Source: an uncultured cyanobacterium (GTDB taxonomy: Bacteria > Cyanobacteriota > Cyanobacteriia > CACIAM-69d). From it: DNA of 36,512 bases. The notes below the pieces were generated by a model. That model saw nothing but the letters and a program-made list of their open reading frames with translations, ran no database searches and was not told the origin of the DNA. Where the stretch lies: positions 1 through 36,512 of the forward strand of contig CALGDE010000131.1 in assembly GCA_937883785.1 (NCBI GenBank). The letters run 5' to 3'. The position numbers were made by a program, and so were the translations under genes. Below, piece by piece: positions 17,401 through 24,055 of this stretch. Each line of letters begins with the position of its first letter. The stretch's first letter is position 1.

Positions 17401-20400
17401 TATTAGTAGCACCCCCCTGAGGAGGTTCAGTCAAGTCAAGGATGCTGTTAGGCGTCGTAAAAAATGACGCATTTTGCGTAGAAGGAGCAGCCGTGCCAAG
17501 GGTCGTAGAAAACGTCACCGTGCCTTCTACCGGACTGGTGTTGCCTTGGTTATCCGTAGCCGCAAACATAAACGACGTGGTGGCATTGGTGGGACTACGA
17601 AACCGCAAATTACCCACTTGAGCAGCCGGAATAACGGTGCCCGGCGTCACAGGTGTTTCAACGCCCCCCACCAACAGGAACAAATCAGCCCCAGCAGGAA
17701 GCTTTGTTATGGTGTATGACGCAATGGGATCGCTATCAGGATCCGTTACTGCCCCAGGCAAATCCACCGGCTGGGCAACACCCGGCGTGAAAGTCTCGTT
17801 GATATTTTCTGTCAACGGCGGCTGATTGGTCGTAGGCGTCGATGCCACCACTTGGTTTGTATCCGTAGCCGTCACCACCTGGGGGTTGCCAGTGGGAGAC
17901 AAAGCTGGCGGGATGGTCACTTCTGCGGTGTTAGTGACGCTCCCCCCTACGGTGACATCATTATCAACCCTCGCCGAAACCCTAAAAGTAATCGAGTCAC
18001 CCACATTAAGCTGCCGAACCTGAACGCCGTTCAACGTAAAAACGAAGTTTCCTGGTCCGGGGATATCGTTGACGGGGCTTAAAACATTTGTGCTTGTGAT
18101 TCGATTTCCGTTCTGATCAAATGCTTCCCAACCCAGAATGGTCAAATTACCATCAGGCACGTCTGTCACCAACAAGGGTGTCGCCGCAGTAACGTTCGCC
18201 CCTCCTTGATTGTTAAGCGTGACGTTGTATTGCACCAAAGCTCCGGGAGTCACCTGGGCCACATTGTCAGTTTTGCCAACATTCAGATTAATCTGAGGCG
18301 AGGCGGTGGCCACATTGTTGAGGGTGACAATTCCGGGAGTTTGACTAGAGTTTGTTCCGTCGGAAATAGAGAACTCAAACGTTGTTGGTCCCGTAAAACT
18401 TGAGTCAGCCCTGAAAAATAAATTGCCGAAATCCGCTGCACTTAAGTTGAAGCCCGCTGCTGCAACAGGCGTTGATGTACCTAGGTTTGGGTCGCCAATA
18501 AATAGCTGACCACCAACAGGCAAAGTATTGATGGTGTAGGCGTCAGTTCCCCCTGAAATGCTGCCATCCACATCTTGTCCAGTGGGTAGTAGCCCCCCTC
18601 CGTTTAAGGGGATATTAAATCTAGCAGGCTGATTGACGCCACCAGGCTGAGTCAGATCGATGCTGGTGCCAGGAATAACGGAGAAGGATGCATTTTGGGT
18701 TTGGGGCGGGTTGTTTCCAGGGGGAATACTGCTGGACAGGTTATAGGTACCAGCGGTGGGGCTGACGTTTCCCTGGCTGTCAGTGGCTGTAAATTTAAAC
18801 GATGCAGGATTAGGGTTGGGGCTTTGGTAAACCAGCGTGTTGATGGCACTTGCCGGAATGGGCGTGTTTGCCGTTACGGGAGTTTGCACCCCATTGATGG
18901 TGATAAACAGCGTTCCCTGAGTAGGGAGTTCCGTAATGGTGTAAGTGGTAATGGGATCGCTGTCAGGATCCGTTACTAAAGACGCCAACGGGACCGTGGT
19001 AGCGGCATTAGGAACAAATGTACCTGAGGCGCTGCTTGTCTCAGGGGGACGGTTTGCCGGGGGTACGATGATCTCATCAGCATCGATCGCCCTTATGTCC
19101 CGCTCAAGGGGGCTTAAATCAGGATCCAATACACCTAGAGGTAAAGTAGCAACCACTTCGTTGATGGCTACGGTTCCAGTGGGGCTATTGCTGATGTCCG
19201 CAATGATGGTGAAAGTAACCGTTTCTCCAGCTGCGAGCCGCTGAACCTCAATATTTTCTAGGTTGCCTGTTCCGGTGGTTTGATTAACAGCGGCGTTTCC
19301 CGTTGTGGTTGCAGACCAGCTCCGAATGGTGATGTTTGAGCTGGCTGGCGGCGCATCGTTAATCAGTAGGGGAAATGGAGGCTTAATTTCGTTGTCGCCG
19401 CCGTTGTGAGCCACTGTAACGGTGTAGGAAACGGTGCTGCCAGGGGTAACCTGAGTAACGCCATCAGATTTTGTAAGGTCAATGTCAATAACTGGCGATG
19501 GAAGGGGCAGCGTTGCCAAGTCACCAATGTTGACAGCTTGATTAGGAGAGATGGGGTCGTCAGCGCTCAATCTCGTCGTTACCCGACGAACGATTTGCCC
19601 GGTTGCTCGATCCAGCTGCAAAAGCTCGTTGTTTACAGCGTCAGATGCATACAATTCACCGTCGTATCCGAAGGCAAGACCTGCAATTTCAGCAGAAACA
19701 GTACCAATGAGTTGAGCCTGCAAGTTGATGACTTCTACAGTGCCATCTTGGGTGAGGGTGCTGGAAACGATGGGGCTAAAGTCGATTGTTCCGTCGGAGT
19801 TGGGACGCCCAATACGATAGAGTTCGCTAATTTCGCGACCGTCACCGCGTTGATTCAAGGCACCTGTTCTGAATCCTCCTTCGGTAGTGGTGGTATTTCT
19901 ACCAACCTGCTCAATGGAGGTGATTGTGTTGTCGGTAACTGTGATGGGTGTGGTTGCGGTGCCCGGATCAGTGCGAAGGGCTAAGTACAAACTGCCATCA
20001 GCAGGGTCAAAGGCGAGGTCTCCAGAACCAGCGCCTTCGTGGAATGCAATGGCGTTGTTGCCAGGAGTGCTTGGGTCGTAATCGATGCTCGGCGTAACTG
20101 TATTGCCGTTATTAAAATTAACGTCGGTTACGCCAGGGAAACGGTTGCTGCTGTTCACAACATTATTGATGCCGATGTAACCCAGAGCAGCAAGCCCAAG
20201 TTGCTCTCCAGTTGCAGAGACGTTAATAAATTGCAGCTCGTTACCGCGACCAAATACTAAATTGCTGAATTGGTCGAATGCCGCGCGTCCGGCAGTTACT
20301 CGTCCACCGCCAGGAGGTTCTGCCCCATCAGTAATATTTTTCGAATTGGAGGTGAATTCGAATCTGGAAGGCGATCCAACCAGTGCCTCACCACTGCCTA

Positions 20401-21259
20401 GCTGGGGAGTAACTCCATTATCGAAAAAGCCAATTTGCGCAGAGGTTAGCGGAGCCCTGCCTGGGTTACGGTTGTTGAGATAATAGACAGAGTTGGTCTC
20501 TGGGCGTCTACCAATTGCACTGGATCTCAATTCATTTGCAACACCAGGGATGGGAAGATCGCCGGCACCATCAACACGTACAACCGATCCGGTTCCCAAA
20601 TCTACGGTGACCAAATCATTTTGATTACCAGTATTTAATCCAGTGATGCCGTAGAACTGGTTTGGAAAGCCAAAGTGGGCGGGGTATGCGTCGATTGTTT
20701 TTGCATCCCAAGCCAAAGCTGATCGTATTGCCCCCAAAATGCGGTCCAATGACCATAGTGCTCCCACTGTTGGCGAACCGATGGCGTGGGAGGCGGCGGC
20801 GACATTGATGGATTTGCTGGCTAGGAGCGATCGCCACGTTTCCAGGAAGCTTTGCCCTTGGGCATAGGCTCCCGAATGGCAACCATAAATAAGCAGATCT
20901 GCCCCTTGGGATAAACTTTTAGCCCACTGTCTGACCTGATCGGCGTTGTTGTGGAGCGTTTGTGCGGTGATCCAGTTGGAACCCAGATAGAGCTGACCCG
21001 GACGACCGTAGGCAATTAGGTGTAGCGCTTTCAGGTTGCCATAGCGGCTTATGATTTTTGTGATCGCCCGGAAATCATCAGTCCCCTTCAGAACAATGGG
21101 GTGGATGTCCGCGTTGATGTTTGCCACCAAAGAATCCAAATGGGGGATTCTGGCGTCAATTAAGGCGATCGCCGTAGGAGCTGCCGGTAGAGCAATTGAT
21201 TGTAATGTTGCGGAGCTGTGCGTTTTGTCAGTGCCTGAGGTCGTTAATAGGTCAGCCAT
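14447..21259 (-). CDS. Giant DUF4347 / RTX calcium-binding exoprotein
   Basis: This 2270-residue protein is probably secreted by a type I system and acts at the cell surface or outside. Residues ~33-197 are a DUF4347 domain (LHLIAYGRPGQLYLG at 79-93; LLIYGCHSGAYAQG at 122-135). Residues ~200-585 look propeller-like, as in domains reading LAFGYDGELYAS. Residues 590-985 and 990-1395 are two copies of a three-module beta-sandwich unit (DUF11-like, cadherin-like, third module). A Pro/Gly linker spans ~1395-1425 and a choice-of-anchor-D-like domain ~1488-1580. RTX repeats (GGxGxD type) run ~1655-2135, followed by a serralysin-type C-terminal segment with DLIIDFTPATDQL and a proline-rich tail from 2212. 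There is no N-terminal signal peptide, as expected for type I export. Where DUF4347 proteins usually have Ser-His-Gly, this one has Ala-Tyr-Gly at 83-85; Cys127 is kept. No ABC exporter is nearby. Its substrate or ligand is unknown. Confidence 0.92.
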   Translation of the reverse strand: MADLLTTSGTDKTHSSATLQSIALPAAPTAIALIDARIPHLDSLVANINADIHPIVLKGTDDFRAITKIISRYGNLKALHLIAYGRPGQLYLGSNWITAQTLHNNADQVRQWAKSLSQGADLLIYGCHSGAYAQGQSFLETWRSLLASKSINVAAASHAIGSPTVGALWSLDRILGAIRSALAWDAKTIDAYPAHFGFPNQFYGITGLNTGNQNDLVTVDLGTGSVVRVDGAGDLPIPGVANELRSSAIGRRPETNSVYYLNNRNPGRAPLTSAQIGFFDNGVTPQLGSGEALVGSPSRFEFTSNSKNITDGAEPPGGGRVTAGRAAFDQFSNLVFGRGNELQFINVSATGEQLGLAALGYIGINNVVNSSNRFPGVTDVNFNNGNTVTPSIDYDPSTPGNNAIAFHEGAGSGDLAFDPADGSLYLALRTDPGTATTPITVTDNTITSIEQVGRNTTTTEGGFRTGALNQRGDGREISELYRIGRPNSDGTIDFSPIVSSTLTQDGTVEVINLQAQLIGTVSAEIAGLAFGYDGELYASDAVNNELLQLDRATGQIVRRVTTRLSADDPISPNQAVNIGDLATLPLPSPVIDIDLTKSDGVTQVTPGSTVSYTVTVAHNGGDNEIKPPFPLLINDAPPASSNITIRSWSATTTGNAAVNQTTGTGNLENIEVQRLAAGETVTFTIIADISNSPTGTVAINEVVATLPLGVLDPDLSPLERDIRAIDADEIIVPPANRPPETSSASGTFVPNAATTVPLASLVTDPDSDPITTYTITELPTQGTLFITINGVQTPVTANTPIPASAINTLVYQSPNPNPASFKFTATDSQGNVSPTAGTYNLSSSIPPGNNPPQTQNASFSVIPGTSIDLTQPGGVNQPARFNIPLNGGGLLPTGQDVDGSISGGTDAYTINTLPVGGQLFIGDPNLGTSTPVAAAGFNLSAADFGNLFFRADSSFTGPTTFEFSISDGTNSSQTPGIVTLNNVATASPQINLNVGKTDNVAQVTPGALVQYNVTLNNQGGANVTAATPLLVTDVPDGNLTILGWEAFDQNGNRITSTNVLSPVNDIPGPGNFVFTLNGVQVRQLNVGDSITFRVSARVDNDVTVGGSVTNTAEVTIPPALSPTGNPQVVTATDTNQVVASTPTTNQPPLTENINETFTPGVAQPVDLPGAVTDPDSDPIASYTITKLPAGADLFLLVGGVETPVTPGTVIPAAQVGNLRFRSPTNATTSFMFAATDNQGNTSPVEGTVTFSTTLGTAAPSTQNASFFTTPNSILDLTEPPQGGATNTPAFFSLPVVGSGNLPTGSDPNGNIISNGADAYRIETLPTGGQLFVGNPSLGGTAVTTADFDLSATDFGNLFFQANVGFSGTQFQFSIFDGANRSPSQGIVTIGNVGTVTPGTGGVFPPPGTPTPGGGGTPQGPGAPPTTLTVSTPGGTVIPDGTPLTFGFPGQAPTTGDQGNGDVLTGAGLRNGGSRTSGQGSLLSNNGLLQCIVGSDPITQVFRVNNTGANNLVIDAITVPSGFAVVGDFAGRVVPPGQVLELPIQFTPTVGGTFAGNVVIQTNRAGDPFYNFPIAAKVTAPIPVTDRFPGLEVDRPEDCPPEPSPEPFGFSMKVPTNLREQPDLSLRDAPQFADTRFGGLSAGEIVSLLESTRFSGLLGNDLVIGSPGIDELLGNDGDDSLFGSLLSALQDSSPDRLGGGRGNDLLNGNGGDDVIFAGADDDTVNGGQGNDQLLGDRGNDRILGDLGDDLIFGGLGRQIAELIGDLSDEDRDELFGNAGNDFLQGSDGNDLVFGGQGDDFVRGGQGDDFALGDRGNDVVLGDRDNDLLYGGTGNFAISDPDGQDTVFGGSGNDILNGNEANDVLNGETGDDIVSGGRGDDIVAGGAGRDLIFGDLGDDSILGGLGAEAPVPAGQDGDRIFGNRGNDRINAGEGDDVVYAGKDNDIVSAGKNNDIVFGDQGQDTLNGDLGEDTLVGGNFDSFNQESAEDGADLMFGGGGNDLLLGNLGADTLVGNTGNDSIRGGRQEDILFGGAGNDLLRGDREGDTLCGDEGDDTLFGSAAGVSEAVSAADGRDVLSGGLGNDVLFGNRSEDLLNGGEGDDTLLGGRGEDTLFGSQGNDVLFGDRGVDTLIGGSGNDTFVIQDNGSVDLIIDFTPATDQLAFEGGLTLDDVSFVNVGGERVEVRNPAGVAIAILDGTPFSALSIDDVREETLNPPAPTPPAGVTPLPIDPLPTPPGTADPSPTTPESPTGGAPGALGETPAIPGITETPGL
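14855..16297 (-). repeat. RTX (hemolysin-type calcium-binding) repeat block
   Basis: About 480 residues are made of nonapeptide repeats of the GGxGxDxUx type, for example GGQGDDFVRGGQGDDFALGD and GNDLLRGDREGDTLCGDEGD. They form calcium-loaded parallel beta-rolls in the known family. Longer interruptions near residues 1757-1770, 1833-1841 and 2058-2070 break the array into several rolls. Confidence 0.9.
17075..19492 (-). repeat. Internal duplication of a ~400-residue three-module unit
   Basis: Unit A (residues 590-985) and unit B (990-1395) share matching landmarks in the same order. Examples are KSDGVTQVTPGSTVSYTVT versus KTDNVAQVTPGALVQYNVT, VTDPDSDPITTYTITELP versus VTDPDSDPIASYTITKLP, and DAYTINTLPVGGQLFIGDP versus DAYRIETLPTGGQLFVGNP. 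The spacing between matches is 399-411 residues, so a whole block was duplicated and has since diverged. Confidence 0.85.
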
Positions 21260-21997
21260 TATTTATTTTTTTAGCTTCAAAGGTTGTGTTGGACCGGTTG
21301 AGGTTACCCAACGATGGAGCAGAGATATTTGCAGTCGCAGCAATGTCGCCGCATTGCCACAAAAATAGAAATCGACAAGAGTGTGACGATTTCGGGAATA
21401 ATTCCAGAAATTTAAAGAAGCACCATATGGAGACGGAGTATTTTCGCCGAGGTTCCTCCTGTAGATGGAACCTTACATTCACTTAACTTTTACTTTGACG
21501 GTAAGAATTCGTAAATTTCGCGTGATGGTTGCAGTAGTTACTTATTTCTTCCCAGAAGTTTCACCTTACCGGTGACAAGCCATAGGCTTTACGCAAGTCT
21601 TATGCACCTTCTTAAGGTCAGTTCCTAAAAAAACATTAGTCCTGAAGACCGCTGGGTATGTTGATTAAAGCTTGTCAGAGTCTATCTACCAACCTTTCTA
21701 AAAGTTAGTGTCAGGATAGCCAAAGCACAACGTTCCAGTGTTTTTCTTCAAAAGTTTGAATACTTCTTTTTAATCCAACCTAATGCTTAGAACTGCGCCT
21801 GAATACGGAAACTGGTAGTTGCACGTGCAAATTCTACCCCATCCCCTAGAAACTGGATTCCTTCAATTGCCTGCTTCCCTACGACTTAGCGTTTAAGTTG
21901 CCCACTGCGTTAGGGTGCCCGTAGCATTTGACACTAAATCAACCATTAATGTCTCTGTTAACTTGATTGGGTCACTGGTACGCAGGGTTTCGTGAGT
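21260..21997. promoter_or_regulatory. Long divergent intergenic region between RTX protein and esterase
   Basis: These ~740 bp hold no recognisable gene. They should carry the RTX promoter (leftward) and the esterase promoter (rightward). A perfect 7-bp stem AGGTTCC / GGAACCT (21450-21456 and 21467-21473) encloses TCCTGTAGAT, about 190 bp before the RTX start. It would lie in a long 5' leader or at an operator. The length is unusual for this otherwise compact window. Confidence 0.45.
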
Positions 21998-22624
21998 ATG
22001 AAAATTTTGCCCCTTGGAGATTCGATTACCGATGGTTACGGAGTGCCAGGGGGGTATCGATGGCGTTTGGGGAAGCGTCTGAGGGAAGCGAGACTCGACA
22101 TTGAGTTTTTAGGATCTCTTAAAAATGGACCGCAGGGTTGGAGCGATCGCCGTCACGAAGGTCATTCAGGCTGGCGAATTGATCAAATTCAACAGCGAAT
22201 TAAAGGCTGGTTAGCCAATGGTGCTCCCGAGCTAATTTTGCTCATGATTGGCACTAATGATGTGGTGCAGGAATTTAGTGTGGGAGAGGCGCCTGCCCGG
22301 TTAGAACCGTTAATCAACACGATTTTTCAATGTTGTCCGTCTGCAAAGCTGGGGGTGGCGACGATTCCGCCAATTTTGGATTTTTTCCCAGCGGGGGACG
22401 TTCCTATTGGGGCACGGCTCAATATCGAAGCAGAAAAGTATAACCACAGGGTGCGATCGCTGGTGCAGCGCCTTAAGGGTGACCAGCGGGATATTTTTTT
22501 AGGGGATGCCCATCCCATTTTTGAGCCCGCAGATCTCCCTGACGGGATACATCCTAATCGTGTCGGTCAGGACAAGCTGGGAGAATTTTGGTTTCAAACA
22601 ATTTGTGAAGCTTACGATTTGTAA
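21998..22624 (+). CDS. SGNH/GDSL hydrolase, carbohydrate esterase family 3-like
   Basis: This 208-residue esterase has the SGNH blocks in order. Block I is LPLGDSITDGYG with nucleophile Ser9. Block II/III includes GHSGWRIDQI and LLMIGTNDVV with the oxyanion Asn87. Block V is DLPDGIHPN with the D182-x-x-H185 dyad. The GYRWRLGKRL and EGHSGWRI segments match the carbohydrate esterase 3 type (acetyl-xylan esterase-like), so deacetylation of a polysaccharide is a reasonable guess. No signal peptide is visible. I start at ATG 21998; an in-frame GTG at 21992 is closer to an upstream AGGG and would add two residues. It is divergent from the RTX exoprotein and followed by its own terminator. Confidence 0.88.
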   Translation: MKILPLGDSITDGYGVPGGYRWRLGKRLREARLDIEFLGSLKNGPQGWSDRRHEGHSGWRIDQIQQRIKGWLANGAPELILLMIGTNDVVQEFSVGEAPARLEPLINTIFQCCPSAKLGVATIPPILDFFPAGDVPIGARLNIEAEKYNHRVRSLVQRLKGDQRDIFLGDAHPIFEPADLPDGIHPNRVGQDKLGEFWFQTICEAYDL

Positions 22625-22632
22625 GACTTGAG

Positions 22633-22672
22633 AAAATGCATTGGCGAGGAGACTTCGGCAATGCATTTTTTT
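22633..22672 (+). terminator. Rho-independent terminator of the esterase gene
   Basis: AAAATGCATTG (22633-22643) and CAATGCATTTT (22659-22669) are a perfect 11-bp stem. The T tract runs from 22666 to 22672. It begins eight bases after the stop codon. Confidence 0.9.
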
Positions 22673-22673
22673 G

Positions 22674-22701
22674 GACGCGTATTTTGAGACGCGTATTTTG
22701 A
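22674..22701. repeat. Perfect 14-bp tandem duplication
   Basis: GACGCGTATTTTGA occurs twice in direct succession (22674-22687 and 22688-22701), immediately after the esterase terminator. Confidence 0.85.
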
Positions 22702-22764
22702 AATGCTCTTTGCTGAACGCCTTTTCCAAAGGCATGTCATTAACTGAATGTCAGAAGTTTCACC

Positions 22765-22997
22765 CAGTGGAGATTAAATGCCCTTTCAAAACAAAAAAAT
22801 TGGGGGCTGAGTTTCTTACAGCCAGTGCCTTTAAAACGTGAATGAACGACAGCCACCAAAGAGCTATGGAGTTTAGGATGTGTCATCTTTAAGTGCCATA
22901 AGCCTGACACAGTGGGGAGTCCACGCCTTTTCAGAACAAAGTATGTTAAGGACCAAAATCCTTGTATTTACTGGCTGAGATTTGAATGATGACAGCC
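22765..22997 (+). mobile_element. Degenerate tandem ~145-bp relic, possibly of tnpB ends
   Basis: Two diverged copies are visible. CAGTGGAGATTAAATGCC (from 22765) matches CAGTGGGGAGTCCACGCC (from 22910), and both continue into TTTCA(A/G)AACAAA, about 24 of 31 positions alike. GAATGAACGACAGCC (22840-22854) matches GAATGATGACAGCC (22984-22997). The period is 144-145 bp. The second copy shares GTGGGGAGT-x-CACGCC with the tnpB-like relic near 9.1 kb. No intact transposase frame is present. Identity as an IS200/IS605 remnant is an inference from that shared motif. Confidence 0.45.
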
Positions 22998-23050
22998 TTC
23001 AATAGGTTTTGAATCAGGTGTTTGGGGCGATCGCAAAAGTATCTGAGATA

Positions 23051-23614
23051 ATGGGCGCGATACTGAAGCAATTTTGCCCTGATTTTATGCAACTGTTGGA
23101 TGCCCGTGGTCGCCTGTTTGGCAAGGTCAGCATTCTAGATTTAGGTGCTGTGCTGACAATTTTGGCGGTTATTTTCGGAATTTTATTTTTGCCCGGCAGT
23201 GGCGGCTCCGTTGCCCAGGTGGGCGCAAATAAAACGCCAGTGGAAATTGACTTGATTGTGCGAGGACTTTCGGTGCGCGACCCTCAGGTGGTGGTGGATG
23301 AGCTAATGGCAAATAAGTCCACCAAAATTGTGATTCGCAATCAGCCTTACGGCACCATCAAAGTCAAGTCCGTGGAATTGCTAGAGCGCACAACGTCGGT
23401 GCCCCAACCCGATGGCTCTGTTAAAGCCCTTCCAGATCCGCGCCCGGAGCTATACAACACTGATATGTACATTGTTCTGGAAGGCAATGCGATTATTCGT
23501 GATGACGGACCAGTGTTGGGCAACAGCAAGATTAAAATTGGTACTCCGGTGGAGCTAGAAGGGAAAACTTACGGGTTTAACACCTCGGCGATCGACGTGC
23601 GAATTCTAGAGTAG
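23051..23614 (+). CDS. DUF4330 single-pass membrane protein
   Basis: The 187-residue protein has the N-terminal block LLDARGRLFGKVSILDLGAV followed by a hydrophobic segment (ILAVIFGILFLPG), typical of DUF4330 proteins from cyanobacteria. The C-terminal ~135 residues form a predicted beta-rich soluble domain (VEIDLIVRGLSVRDPQVVV and onward) that would face the lumen or periplasm. Function is unknown in the family. Start choice is uncertain: TTG 23009, GTG 23018, ATG 23051 and ATG 23087 are all in frame. The family usually begins within one or two residues of the LLD motif, which favours 23087. I list 23051 because a TGAGA sequence precedes it. A very strong hairpin follows ~95 bp downstream. 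Confidence 0.8.
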   Translation: MGAILKQFCPDFMQLLDARGRLFGKVSILDLGAVLTILAVIFGILFLPGSGGSVAQVGANKTPVEIDLIVRGLSVRDPQVVVDELMANKSTKIVIRNQPYGTIKVKSVELLERTTSVPQPDGSVKALPDPRPELYNTDMYIVLEGNAIIRDDGPVLGNSKIKIGTPVELEGKTYGFNTSAIDVRILE

Positions 23615-23708
23615 TTTGGAACTGGAATCGCTTGAATAGTTCGAATTGGGGGCTTTTGAGAGAACCTACCGGTGATCCGAAAATCGGTCAAAAAATCACA
23701 CAACAGAA

Positions 23709-23755
23709 AAAAGGTCAAAACTGGTTCAAGTAAGTAAAACCAGTTTTGACCTTTT
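23709..23755 (+). terminator. Perfect 18-bp hairpin terminator after DUF4330 gene
   Basis: The left arm (23709-23726, starting AAAAGGTCAAAACTGG) and right arm (23738-23755) are perfectly complementary over 18 bp with an 11-base loop. T-rich sequence follows on the right and an A-rich run precedes on the left, so it could act in both directions. Confidence 0.85.
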
Positions 23756-24055
23756 CTTTTTGGGTATGGTCAGTTCGATAGAAAACAGGGCAGTTTTGCG
23801 TCACGTAATGAGGCTGAATCCTGACCGTAGGCTTGGCCAACCCTTCACGAGCGATCGCCCTCAGCAATCAATCGCTGACTGTTCTATTAATTAAAGAATC
23901 AACCATAGTTTTAACTCTGGTCATCGGCTAGAGGAGTTTCTCTCTTGTGCCTTCTCCAGATACTTACCCTGAGCATTTTTATCTATGCACAATCTATGGG
24001 CGAAGGAATGCCGGGGCAATCGCCCCGGCATTCCTCTACAAAGCAACAGAGCAAC
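23756..24055. other. Spacer downstream of rpoC2 with a G/C-rich hairpin
   Basis: No gene is evident in this 300-bp stretch. It ends at the rpoC2 stop codon and contains the hairpin at 24005-24034 listed separately, plus one HIP1 site. Confidence 0.4.
24005..24034 (-). terminator. G/C-rich perfect hairpin at the end of the rpo operon
   Basis: GGAATGCCGGGGC (24005-24017) and GCCCCGGCATTCC (24022-24034) pair perfectly over 13 bp around a 4-base loop. It begins ~20 bp past the rpoC2 stop codon. No T tract follows on the leftward strand, so it is either a T-less terminator or a 3'-end stabiliser for the operon mRNA. Confidence 0.6.

Noticed and set aside
22641-22841. 66-codon frame after the esterase gene
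   Set aside because: It starts inside a terminator stem with a non-ATG codon and crosses a 14-bp tandem repeat. It is better explained as decayed repeat sequence.
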